Below the pieces are notes generated by a model, which was given only the letters and a program-made list of their open reading frames with translations, did not search any database and was not told where the DNA came from. Shown here in pieces: positions 51,889-64,000 of a stretch of DNA of 64,000 bases. The stretch's first letter is position 1; each line of letters starts with the position of its first letter. The translations under genes were made by a program, and so were the position numbers. The DNA comes from Oasisia sp. SBJ-2009 (lineage: Eukaryota > Annelida > Polychaeta > Sabellida > Siboglinidae), in NCBI GenBank assembly GCA_964017155.1, contig OZ024861.1, positions 29,428,777 through 29,492,776 on the forward strand. The letters are read 5' to 3'.

Positions 51889-54359
51889 CGTCGCTGTGGG
51901 ATTCATGACTGTGACGCCAATGTGGTAAAGGCATGCGGGTATGTGTAAGAACTGAGCGTACTGATTTCAAAGTCGTTACAACATATTATAACACTCTTTT
52001 TATTGTGCTTTTTCAGGTGTCTTTGCCTGATGATGATGCAGACCTGTCCACGGTTGACGACATCTGGCAGCATCGCTGACCGTCCGGGCCCAAAGTTGTG
52101 AAGATGGCGACGCGGGAGAACCACTTGACAGTGCGTGAAGCCTTGCTTTTTATCGAGTACAGTCCCTTCGTGCAGTATAACGTGTTGATATTATTGATAA
52201 TGTAAGCCGATAACCAGGAGCATCAAAGATAGCTTGGCACAGAAATATGTAGCATAACAAGTGCGAGTGGACATCAGTTTTAATGACACAGTTCTCACAA
52301 ACTCGAGAAAACAATCGAAACGGTTTAGGTAGAGGCTTGATCTATCTAACTTTCATGCTATGTGATTGATCAGAGCTGATTTAATGAAGATGGTTTAGAC
52401 TTCGTTCGAATCATTTCCTCGCAACCCGTTCAGATGGTGTTTTTCGGGGTCTAGGGATATCTCCCAGTTGTATGGTGTTTATGTTTTATTTTTTACCGAA
52501 TGTGCTCTAATTGTATTAAGAAGTAAATTGCGCGGATACAGTGCAACGCAGCCAACTGTACCCGTAAAGGGTGCACCATAACACCATCACCTTGTGAGCG
52601 AGCTTCTATTGCACAAGGGCAACTTTGTTACATTAATTGTAGTATTTCTAAATAAGAATGTCAAGATATGATGCTAAAATTCGGCACATGAAAGGCAATT
52701 TCTACAACAAGAGGCCGATATCGCACCGCGGAATGTATCTTAACATTGACATGCGTAAGCACCATTCGCGCGAATGTCACACACATTCTCGCACGCATAC
52801 ATACACCCACTCAATACAGTTATATTTCTTTGCTATTACACCAAGCAGAACGCAATAGCAATGGAAACAGAATGCTAAGGAACCGGCATGCAAGGGCAAC
52901 CGCCAGCCAGGCGCTTTACTATATTATAACTCACATAATATCAATCACATAATACACATTTGATTGATCTTCCTCGTGAAACAAGTGCAAGATCATGCGA
53001 TGTTTTGAGACCAATATTTGTCGCAATCACACGCTCATCGGTGCGCAGAATTGTATCCAACTAGTGACGCTGACCGGCTGGCTTCATGTTGAGGTCATTG
53101 GCCGTGTCATGAGCGCTATGCCGAAAAACGGGTAATGTTAAAAGCTGCACATACCAATCAGTGTGAACAGCCATACGAAAAGCAAAGGTTCTTTCAGACT
53201 ACACAGAAAACTAACGAGAGTGTAGTGTATGTTAGACTTGTGTGGGATGCACCACCCCTCTCGCGTCGTGTTCTGAGAGCTGTTTTTGTCGAGCACACTT
53301 CGGAGTAAAATTGAGAATCCTGAAACGAAACAGCAGACATTTGGCAAGTTCGATACGAAAACGAAACTACAAAGGAACTAATAAGCAATAGTCGTATTAT
53401 AGTCATTGACAGTGAGCTACATAAATTGTACGCACTACAAAGATGATTACATTACAGAGTAAATCATGATGTGATGTGAACGAACGTCTTTTATCGCCTC
53501 GCCTTACATATTTCGATGTGTTTTTATTTGACATTTCAAGACCGCAGAGAGTAGAGTGCCAACACTTTGATGAACGGAACTTCTATCGTCGACTATAGTG
53601 TTATGAAGGTCAGTGGTACTAATTGTCAGTTTAAATATTAGCCAAACTTCTGTTTTCTTAGGCCTCGGTGGATATCTTGGGAAATTGAAAAGTAATCGAA
53701 GAGTGGTATGCTCCATGTACACTGCGTTGTGCACGAGGACAAGAATATGAACGGTGTACAATTTCCGACTAGAAGTCGGTACTTGTGTAGAATGCGAGCC
53801 CACCTCAATTGTTCCTACTTTTCAAACTTCAATACACATACACGAGGCGCGGTCGGCGTAGTGGTTAGCGCATCCGACTGGCACGCCGGCGGCGCGGGTT
53901 TAATACCCATACGCAGCAAGCCTGTTTGTTATATTTGATATCAAATCCAATAGACGGAGACTGACATAATGAAGTGTGCGGCTGGCGGTGCAATGCTATG
54001 CGCCACGCACATTGGCGTGCCTCCTATATAAAACTTGCCCGAATGTCGCACAGGCCGCTATAACGTTATACAATGCCAGACCTGTGTGTGTACCGAAGGG
54101 ATACATACGCTAGCGCAACCTTAGACCTCGGAGGAAAGAAGGAGAAGACAAAAGAAAGCCGTACCCGCATTTCTTTTGGATCAACGCCGTCGCCATCTTG
54201 AAATCTGACGTCGCTTAGAAACGAAGATGGCGCGTCTGCCGTAAAGTCGTTACGTCACAGTAGGTGAGTCGTCGTCTTCCGGGTTGGCGCCATTAGTACG
54301 GCGCGCTGCCGAACGCTGGCATGAGATGCCATCCAGTTTCCTTAGAGTAATCTCCACAG
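51889..54359. repeat. Unit 22
   Basis: 35T, 136T, 1707A, 1824T and 2357A. Private C to T at 54074. Confidence 0.98.
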
Positions 54360-56830
54360 CGTCGCTGTGGGATTCATGACTGTGACGCCAATGGGGTAAA
54401 GGCATGCGGGTATGTGTAAGAACTGAGCGTACTGATTTCAAAGTCGTTACAACATATTATAACACTCTTTTTATTGTGCTTTTTCAGGTGTCTTTGCCTG
54501 ATGATGATGCAGACCTGTCCACGGTTGACGACATCTGGCAGCATCGCTGACCGTCCGGGCCCAAAGTTGTGAAGATGGCGACGCGGGAGAACCACTTGAC
54601 AGTGCGTGAAGCCTTGCTTTTTATCGAGTACAGTCCCTTCGTGCAGTATAACGTGTTGATATTATTGATAATGTAAGCCGATAACCAGGAGCATCAAAGA
54701 TAGCTTGGCACAGAAATATGTAGCATAACAAGTGCGAGTGGACATCAGTTTTAATGACACAGTTCTCACAAACTCGAGAAAACAATCGAAACGGTTTAGG
54801 TAGAGGCTTGATCTATCTAACTTTCATGCTATGTGATTGATCAGAGCTGATTTAATGAAGATGGTTTAGACTTCGTTCGAATCATTTCCTCGCAACCCGT
54901 TCAGATGGTGTTTTTCGGGGTCTAGGGATATCTCCCAGTTGTATGGTGTTTATGTTTTATTTTTTACCGAATGTGCTCTAATTGTATTAAGAAGTAAATT
55001 GCGCGGATACAGTGCAACGCAGCCAACTGTACCCGTAAAGGGTGCACCATAACACCATCACCTTGTGAGCGAGCTTCTATTGCACAAGGGCAACTTTGTT
55101 ACATTAATTGTAGTATTTCTAAATAAGAATGTCAAGATATGATGCTAAAATTCGGCACATGAAAGGCAATTTCTACAACAAGAGGCCGATATCGCACCGC
55201 GGAATGTATCTTAACATTGACATGCGTAAGCACCATTCGCGCGAATGTCACACACATTCTCGCACGCATACATACACCCACTCAATACAGTTATATTTCT
55301 TTGCTATTACACCAAGCAGAACGCAATAGCAATGGAAACAGAATGCTAAGGAACCGGCATGCAAGGGCAACCGCCAGCCAGGCGCTTTACTATATTATAA
55401 CTCACATAATATCAATCACATAATACACATTTGATTGATCTTCCTCGTGAAACAAGTGCAAGATCATGCGATGTTTTGAGACCAATATTTGTCGCAATCA
55501 CACGCTCATCGGTGCGCAGAATTGTATCCAACTAGTGACGCTGACCGGCTGGCTTCATGTTGAGGTCATTGGCCGTGTCATGAGCGCTATGCCGAAAAAC
55601 GGGTAATGTTAAAAGCTGCACATACCAATCAGTGTGAACAGCCATACGAAAAGCAAAGGTTCTTTCAGACTACACAGAAAACTAACGAGAGTGTAGTGTA
55701 TGTTAGACTTGTGTGGGATGCACCACCCCTCTCGCGTCGTGTTCTGAGAGCTGTTTTTGTCGAGCAAACTTCGGAGTAAAATTGAGAATCCTGAAACGAA
55801 ACAGCAGACATTTGGCAAGTTCGATACGAAAACGAAACTACAAAGGAACTAATAAGCAATAGTCGTATTATAGTCATTGACAGTGAGCTACATAAATTGT
55901 ACGCACTACAAAGATGATTACATTACAGAGTAAATCATGATGTGATGTGAACGAACGTCTTTTATCGCCTCGCCTTACATATTTCGATGTGTTTTTATTT
56001 GACATTTCAAGACCGTAGAGAGTAGAGTGCCAACACTTTGATGAACGGAACTTCTATCGTCGACTATAGTGTTATGAAGGTCAGTGGTACTAATTGTCAG
56101 TTTAAATATTAGCCAAACTTCTGTTTTCTTAGGCCTCGGTGGATATCTTGGGAAATTGAAAAGTAATCGAAGAGTGGTATGCGCCATGTACACTGCGTTG
56201 TGCACGAGGACAAGAATATGAACGGTGTACAATTTCCGACTAGAAGTCGGTACTTGTGTAGAATGCGAGCCCACCTCAATTGTTCCTACTTTTCAAACTT
56301 CAATACACATACACGAGGCGCGGTCGGCGTAGTGGTTAGCGCATCCGACTGGCACGCCGGCGGCGCGGGTTTAATACCCATACGCAGCAAGCCTGTTTGT
56401 TATATTTGATATCAAATCCAATAGACGGAGACTGACATAATGAAGTGTGCGGCTGGCGGTGCAATGCTATGCGCCACGCACATTGGCGTGCCTCCTATAT
56501 AAAACTTGCCCGAATGTCGCACAGGCCGCTATAACGTTATACAACGCCAGACCTGTGTGTGTACCGAAGGGATACATACGCTAGCGCAACCTTAGACCTC
56601 GGAGGAAAGAAGGAGAAGACAAAAGAAAGCCGTACCCGCATTTCTTTTGGATCAACGCCGTCGCCATCTTGAAATCTGACGTCGCTTAGAAACGAAGATG
56701 GCGCGTCTGCCGTAATGTCGTTACGTCACAGTAGGTGTGTCGTCGTCTTCCGGGTTGGCGCCATTAGTACGGCGCGCTGCCGAACGCTGGCATGAGATGC
56801 CATCCAGTTTCCTTAGAGTAATCTCCACAG
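54360..56830. repeat. Unit 23
   Basis: 136T (last carrier), 1824G, 2357T. Private C to A at 55767. C to T at 56016 is shared only with unit 24 and marks the left side of a duplicated block. Confidence 0.98.
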
Positions 56831-59301
56831 CGTCGCTGTGGGATTCATGACTGTGACGCCAATGGGGTAAAGGCATGCGGGTATGTGTACGAACTGAGCG
56901 TACTGATTTCAAAGTCGTTACAACATATTATAACACTCTTTTTATTGTGCTTTTTCAGGTGTCTTCGCCTGATGATGATGCAGACCTGTCCACGGTTGAC
57001 GACATCTGGCAGCATCGCTGACCGTCCGGGCCCAAAGTTGTGAAGATGGCGACGCGGGAGAACCACTTGACAGTGCGTGAAGCCTTGCTTTTTATCGAGT
57101 ACAGTCCCTTCGTGCAGTATAACGTGTTGATATTATTGATAATGTAAGCCGATAACCAGGAGCATCAAAGATAGCTTGGCACAGAAATATGTAGCATAAC
57201 AAGTGCGAGTGGACATCAGTTTTAATGACACAGTTCTCACAAACTCGAGAAAACAATCGAAACGGTTTAGGTAGAGGCTTGATCTATCTAACTTTCATGC
57301 TATGTGATTGATCAGAGCTGATTTAATGAAGATGGTTTAGACTTCGTTCGAATCATTTCCTCGCAACCCGTTCAGATGGTGTTTTTCGGGGTCTAGGGAT
57401 ATCTCCCAGTTGTATGGTGTTTATGTTTTATTTTTTACCGAATGTGCTCTAATTGTATTAAGAAGTAAATTGCGCGGATACAGTGCAACGCAGCCAACTG
57501 TACCCGTAAAGGGTGCACCATAACACCATCACCTTGTGAGCGAGCTTCTATTGCACAAGGGCAACTTTGTTACATTAATTGTAGTATTTCTAAATAAGAA
57601 TGTCAAGATATGATGCTAAAATTCGGCACATGAAAGGCAATTTCTACAACAAGAGGCCGATATCGCACCGCGGAATGTATCTTAACATTGACATGCGTAA
57701 GCACCATTCGCGCGAATGTCACACGCATTCTCGCACGCATACATACACCCACTCAATACAGTTATATTTCTTTGCTATTACACCAAGCAGAACGCAATAG
57801 CAATGGAAACAGAATGCTAAGGAACCGGCATGCAAGGGCAACCGCCAGCCAGGCGCTTTACTATATTATAACTCACATAATATCAATCACATAATACACA
57901 TTTGATTGATCTTCCTCGTGAAACAAGTGCAAGATCATGCGATGTTTTGAGACCAATATTTGTCGCAATCACACGCTCATCGGTGCGCAGAATTGTATCC
58001 AACTAGTGACGCTGACCGGCTGGCTTCATGTTGAGGTCATTGGCCGTGTCATGAGCGCTATGCCGAAAAACGGGTAATGTTAAAAGCTGCACATACCAAT
58101 CAGTGTGAACAGCCATACGAAAAGCAAAGGTTCTTTCAGACTACACAGAAAACTAACGAGAGTGTAGTGTATGTTAGACTTGTGTGGGATGCACCACCCC
58201 TCTCGCGTCGTGTTCTGAGAGCTGTTTTTGTCGAGCACACTTCGGAGTAAAATTGAGAATCCTGAAACGAAACAGCAGACATTTGGCAAGTTCGATACGA
58301 AAACGAAACTACAAAGGAACTAATAAGCAATAGTCGTATTATAGTCATTGACAGTGAGCTACATAAATTGTACGCACTACAAAGATGATTACATTACAGA
58401 GTAAATCATGATGTGATGTGAACGAACGTCTTTTATCGCCTCGCCTTACATATTTCGATGTGTTTTTATTTGACATTTCAAGACCGTAGAGAGTAGAGTG
58501 CCAACACTTTGATGAACGGAACTTCTATCGTCGACTATAGTGTTATGAAGGTCAGTGGTACTAATTGTCAGTTTAAATATTAGCCAAACTTCTGTTTTCT
58601 TAGGCCTCGGTGGATATCTTGGGAAATTGAAAAGTAATCGAAGAGTGGTATGCGCCATGTACACTGCGTTGTGCACGAGGACAAGAATATGAACGGTGTA
58701 CAATTTCCGACTAGAAGTCGGTACTTGTGTAGAATGCGAGCCCACCTCAATTGTTCCTACTTTTCAAACTTCAATACACATACACGAGGCGCGGTCGGCG
58801 TAGTGGTTAGCGCATCCGACTGGCACGCCGGCGGCGCGGGTTTAATACCCATACGCAGCAAGCCTGTTTGTTATATTTGATATCAAATCCAATAGACGGA
58901 GACTGACATAATGAAGTGTGCGGCTGGCGGTGCAATGCTATGCGCCACGCACATTGGCGTGCCTCCTATATAAAACTTGCCCGAATGTCGCACAGGCCGC
59001 TATAACGTTATACAACGCCAGACCTGTGTGTGTACCGAAGGGATACATACGCTAGCGCAACCTTAGACCTCGGAGGAAAGAAGGAGAAGACAAAAGAAAG
59101 CCGTACCCGCATTTCTTTTGGATCAACGCCGTCGCCATCTTGAAATCTGACGTCGCTTAGAAACGAAGATGGCGCGTCTGCCGTAATGTCGTTACGTCAC
59201 AGTAGGTGTGTCGTCGTCTTCCGGGTTGGCGCCATTAGTACGGCGCGCTGCCGAACGCTGGCATGAGATGCCATCCAGTTTCCTTAGAGTAATCTCCACA
59301 G
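56831..59301. repeat. Unit 24
   Basis: 60C (56890, intron +10) and A to G at 57725, both shared only with unit 25. C to T at 58487 is shared only with unit 23. Confidence 0.98.
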
Positions 59302-61772
59302 CGTCGCTGTGGGATTCATGACTGTGACGCCAATGGGGTAAAGGCATGCGGGTATGTGTACGAACTGAGCGTACTGATTTCAAAGTCGTTACAACATATT
59401 ATAACACTCTTTTTATTGTGCTTTTTCAGGTGTCTTCGCCTGATGATGATGCAGACCTGTCCACGGTTGACGACATCTGGCAGCATCGCTGACCGTCCGG
59501 GCCCAAAGTTGTGAAGATGGCGACGCGGGAGAACCACTTGACAGTGCGTGAAGCCTTGCTTTTTATCGAGTACAGTCCCTTCGTGCAGTATAACGTGTTG
59601 ATATTATTGATAATGTAAGCCGATAACCAGGAGCATCAAAGATAGCTTGGCACAGAAATATGTAGCATAACAAGTGCGAGTGGACATCAGTTTTAATGAC
59701 ACAGTTCTCACAAACTCGAGAAAACAATCGAAACGGTTTAGGTAGAGGCTTGATCTATCTAACTTTCATGCTATGTGATTGATCAGAGCTGATTTAATGA
59801 AGATGGTTTAGACTTCGTTCGAATCATTTCCTCGCAACCCGTTCAGATGGTGTTTTTCGGGGTCTAGGGATATCTCCCAGTTGTATGGTGTTTATGTTTT
59901 ATTTTTTACCGAATGTGCTCTAATTGTATTAAGAAGTAAATTGCGCGGATACAGTGCAACGCAGCCAACTGTACCCGTAAAGGGTGCACCATAACACCAT
60001 CACCTTGTGAGCGAGCTTCTATTGCACAAGGGCAACTTTGTTACATTAATTGTAGTATTTCTAAATAAGAATGTCAAGATATGATGCTAAAATTCGGCAC
60101 ATGAAAGGCAATTTCTACAACAAGAGGCCGATATCGCACCGCGGAATGTATCTTAACATTGACATGCGTAAGCACCATTCGCGCGAATGTCACACGCATT
60201 CTCGCACGCATACATACACCCACTCAATACAGTTATATTTCTTTGCTATTACACCAAGCAGAACGCAATAGCAATGGAAACAGAATGCTAAGGAACCGGC
60301 ATGCAAGGGCAACCGCCAGCCAGGCGCTTTACTATATTATAACTCACATAATATCAATCACATAATACACATTTGATTGATCTTCCTCGTGAAACAAGTG
60401 CAAGATCATGCGATGTTTTGAGACCAATATTTGTCGCAATCACACGCTCATCGGTGCGCAGAATTGTATCCAACTAGTGACGCTGACCGGCTGGCTTCAT
60501 GTTGAGGTCATTGGCCGTGTCATGAGCGCTATGCCGAAAAACGGGTAATGTTAAAAGCTGCACATACCAATCAGTGTGAACAGCCATACGAAAAGCAAAG
60601 GTTCTTTCAGACTACACAGAAAACTAACGAGAGTGTAGTGTATGTTAGACTTGTGTGGGATGCACCACCCCTCTCGCGTCGTGTTCTGAGAGCTGTTTTT
60701 GTCGAGCACACTTCGGAGTAAAATTGAGAATCCTGAAACGAAACAGCAGACATTTGGCAAGTTCGATACGAAAACGAAACTACAAAGGAACTAATAAGCA
60801 ATAGTCGTATTATAGTCATTGACAGTGAGCTACATAAATTGTACGCACTACAAAGATGATTACAATACAGAGTAAATCATGATGTGATGTGAACGAACGT
60901 CTTTTATCGCCTCGCCTTACATATTTCGATGTGTTTTTATTTGACATTTCAAGACCGCAGAGAGTAGAGTGCCAACACTTTGATGAACGGAACTTCTATC
61001 GTCGACTATAGTGTTATGAAGGTCAGTGGTACTAATTGTCAGTTTAAATATTAGCCAAACTTCTGTTTTCTTAGGCCTCGGTGGATATCTTGGGAAATTG
61101 AAAAGTAATCGAAGAGTGGTATGCGCCATGTACACTGCGTTGTCCACGAGGACAAGAATATGAACGGTGTACAATTTCCGACTAGAAGTCGGTACTTGTG
61201 TAGAATGCGAGCCCACCTCAATTGTTCCTACTTTTCAAACTTCAATACACATACACGAGGCGCGGTCGGCGTAGTGGTTAGCGCATCCGACTGGCACGCC
61301 GGCGGCGCGGATTTAATACCCATACGCAGCAAGCCTGTTTGTTATATTTGATATCAAATCCAATAGACGGAGACTGACATAATGAAGTGTGCGGCTGGCG
61401 GTGCAATGCTATGCGCCACGCACATTGGCGTGCCTCCTATATAAAACTTGCCCGAATGTCGCACAGGCCGCTATAACGTTATACAACGCCAGACCTGTGT
61501 GTGTACCGAAGGGATACATACGCTAGCGCAACCTTAGACCTCGGAGGAAAGAAGGAGAAGACAAAAGAAAGCCGTACCCGCATTTCTTTTGGATCAACGC
61601 CGTCGCCGTCTTGAAATCTGACGTCGCTTAGAAACGAAGATGGCGCGTCTGCCGTAATGTCGTTACGTCACAGTAGGTGTGTCGTCGTCTTCCGGGTTGG
61701 CGCCATTAGTACGGCGCGCTGCCGAACGCTGGCATGAGATGCCATCCAGTTTCCTTAGAGTAATCTCCACAG
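59302..61772. repeat. Unit 25
   Basis: 60C (59361) and A to G at 60196, as in unit 24. Private changes: T to A at 60865, G to C at 61144, G to A at 61311 (first base pair of the SINE B box) and A to G at 61608 (breaks the first YY1-type motif). It is the most decayed promoter segment in the window. Confidence 0.98.
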
Positions 61773-64000
61773 CGTCGCTGTGGGATTCATGACTGTGACG
61801 CCAATGGGGTAAAGGCATGCGGGTATGTGTAAGAACTGAGCGTACTGATTTCAAAGTCGTTACAACATATTATAACACTCTTTTTATTGTGCTTTTTCAG
61901 GTGTCTTCGCCTGATGATGATGCAGACCTGTCCACGGTTGACGACATCTGGCAGCATCGCTGACCGTCCGGGCCCAAAGTTGTGAAGATGGCGACGCGGG
62001 AGAACCACTTGACAGTGCGTGAAGCCTTGCTTTTTATCGAGTACAGTCCCTTCGTGCAGTATAACGTGTTGATATTATTGATAATGTAAGCCGATAACCA
62101 GGAGCATCAAAGATAGCTTGGCACAGAAATATGTAGCATAACAAGTGCGAGTGGACATCAGTTTTAATGACACAGTTCTCACAAACTCGAGAAAACAATC
62201 GAAACGGTTTAGGTAGAGGCTTGATCTATCTAACTTTCATGCTATGTGATTGATCAGAGCTGATTTAATGAAGATGGTTTAGACTTCGTTCGAATCATTT
62301 CCTCGCAACCCGTTCAGATGGTGTTTTTCGGGGTCTAGGGATATCTCCCAGTTGTATGGTGTTTATGTTTTATTTTTTACCGAATGTGCTCTAATTGTAT
62401 TAAGAAGTAAATTGCGCGGATACAGTGCAACGCAGCCAACTGTACCCGTAAAGGGTGCACCATAACACCATCACCTTGTGAGCGAGCTTCTATTGCACAA
62501 GGGCAACTTTGTTACATTAATTGTAGTATTTCTAAATAAGAATGTCAAGATATGATGCTAAAATTCGGCACATGAAAGGCAATTTCTACAACAAGAGGCC
62601 GATATCGCACCGCGGAATGTATCTTAACATTGACATGCGTAAGCACCATTCGCGCGAATGTCACACACATTCTCGCACGCATACATACACCCACTCAATA
62701 CAGTTATATTTCTTTGCTATTACACCAAGCAGAACGCAATAGCAATGGAAACAGAATGCTAAGGAACCGGCATGCAAGGGCAACCGCCAGCCAGGCGCTT
62801 TACTATATTATAACTCACATAATATCAATCACATAATACACATTTGATTGATCTTCCTCGTGAAACAAGTGCAAGATCATGCGATGTTTTGAGACCAATA
62901 TTTGTCGCAATCACACGCTCATCGGTGCGCAGAATTGTATCCAACTAGTGACGCTGACCGGCTGGCTTCATGTTGAGGTCATTGGCCGTGTCATGAGCGC
63001 TATGCCGAAAAACGGGTAATGTTAAAAGCTGCACATACCAATCAGTGTGAACAGCCATACGAAAAGCAAAGGTTCTTTCAGACTACACAGAAAACTAACG
63101 AGAGTGTAGTGTATGTTAGACTTGTGTGGGATGCACCACCCCTCTCGCGTCGTGTTCTGAGAGCTGTTTTTGTCGAGCACACTTCGGAGTAAAATTGAGA
63201 ATCCTGAAACGAAACAGCAGACATTTGGCAAGTTCGATACGAAAACGAAACTACAAAGGAACTAATAAGCAATAGTCGTATTATAGTCATTGACAGTGAG
63301 CTACATAAATTGTACGCACTACAAAGATGATTACATTACAGAGTAAATCATGATGTGATGTGAACGAACGTCTTTTATCGCCTCGCCTTACATATTTCGA
63401 TGTGTTTTTATTTGACATTTCAAGACCGCAGAGAGTAGAGTGCCAACACTTTGATGAACGGAACTTCTATCGTCGACTATAGTGTTATGAAGGTCAGTGG
63501 TACTAATTGTCAGTTTAAATATTAGCCAAACTTCTGTTTTCTTAGGCCTCGGTGGATATCTTGGGAAATTGAAAAGTAATCGAAGAGTGGTATGCGCCAT
63601 GTACACTGCGTTGTGCACGAGGACAAGAATATGAACGGTGTACAATTTCCGACTAGAAGTCGGTACTTGTGTAGAATGCGAGCCCACCTCAATTGTTCCT
63701 ACTTTTCAAACTTCAATACACATACACGAGGCGCGGTCGGCGTAGTGGTTAGCGCATCCGACTGGCACGCCGGCGGCGCGGGTTTAATACCCATACGCAG
63801 CAAGCCTGTTTGTTATATTTGATATCAAATCCAATAGACGGAGACTGACATAATGAAGTGTGCGGCTGGCGGTGCAATGCTATGCGCCACGCACATTGGC
63901 GTGCCTCCTATATAAAACTTGCCCGAATGTCGCACAGGCCGCTATAACGTTATACAACGCCAGACCTGTGTGTGTACCGAAGGGATACATACGCTAGCGC
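61773..64000. repeat. Unit 26 (truncated by window edge, 2,228 of 2,471 bp)
   Basis: Right-domain consensus with 172A, 1218G and 2227G. Cut at offset 2228 by the end of the window, just before the polypurine tract and CpG-rich segment. Confidence 0.98.

Larger units (their letters stand above)
1..64000. repeat. Macrosatellite array, 2,471-bp unit, about 25.9 copies
   Basis: The same 2,471-bp sequence recurs in the same orientation from end to end with no interruption, inversion or inserted foreign sequence. Length is 2,471 bp in all complete units except three of 2,470 bp. I noted roughly forty to fifty variable positions across the array by eye, most shared by groups of units and a minority private to one unit. 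Such homogeneity implies recent expansion or continuing homogenisation by unequal crossover or gene conversion. Both window edges lie inside the array. What it could be biologically: a promoter-bearing macrosatellite, a tandemly amplified non-coding gene, or heterochromatic satellite. The tandem structure is directly visible; the function is not known. Confidence 0.99.

Noticed and set aside
1..64000. CRISPR array or prokaryotic operon array
   Set aside because: The repeat is 2.47 kb with no spacers, there are no Cas-like or other bacterial genes, and spliceosomal and SINE signals point to an animal.
1..64000. rDNA, histone, snRNA or 5S tandem gene cluster
   Set aside because: No rRNA, histone or snRNA sequence that I recognise occurs in the unit on either strand. 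An rDNA-type spacer would need the adjoining gene, which is absent.
1..64000. Tandem transposon or endogenous virus array
   Set aside because: No transposase, reverse transcriptase, terminal repeats or target-site duplications are visible; only the short SINE-like head is mobile-element derived.

Overview
The whole window is one head-to-tail tandem array of a 2,471-bp unit. About 25.9 copies are present: 25 complete and one cut off by the right edge. No flanking unique DNA is visible, so the true array exceeds 64 kb. With position 1 as an arbitrary phase, units start at 1, 2472, 4943, 7414, 9885, 12356, 14827, 17298, 19769, 22240, 24711, 27182, 29653, 32124, 34595, 37065, 39535, 42006, 44477, 46947, 49418, 51889, 54360, 56831, 59302 and 61773. 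Three units (from 34595, 37065 and 44477) are 2,470 bp because of the same 1-bp deletion. By eye, copies differ at only a handful of positions each, far above 99% identity. This is a eukaryotic macrosatellite, not a prokaryotic gene region.

No known protein family, rRNA, snRNA or transposase is recognisable. The 60-100 codon ORFs overlap one another on both strands, recur only because the DNA recurs, and look like chance frames; I do not annotate them as genes. Each unit nevertheless looks organised. A degenerate tRNA-derived (SINE-like) head with Pol III A and B boxes is followed about 115 bp later by an inverted CCAAT and a TATATAAAA box. Next comes a CpG-rich stretch with paired YY1-type motifs, CRE-like and ETS-like sites and a 17-bp palindrome, and then a convincing 78-nt spliceosomal intron. 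Past the intron is a third YY1-type motif that also forms a strong Kozak start for a 33-codon ORF, and later a second strong 3' splice site. The parsimonious reading is a tandem array of Pol II promoter-bearing, spliced transcription units, probably non-coding or encoding only micropeptides. Expression cannot be shown from sequence.

Variants among units record the array's history. Units 1-11 and 12-26 differ by a fixed marker (unit offset 1218). Units 9-14 alternate between two haplotypes (a dimeric higher-order repeat). Segments of units 16-18 and 20-22 match at a four-unit shift, the 1/2 junction matches the 8/9 junction at a seven-unit shift, and units 23-25 bracket a recent single-unit duplication.

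The spliceosomal signals and tRNA-derived SINE head indicate an animal genome. An arthropod or chelicerate such as a tick is a guess from general resemblance of the SINE head, held at low confidence.

'Offset' below means position within a unit counted from its listed start. Internal features are annotated once, in the unit 1/unit 2 copies; add 2,471 per later unit (one less after each deletion).
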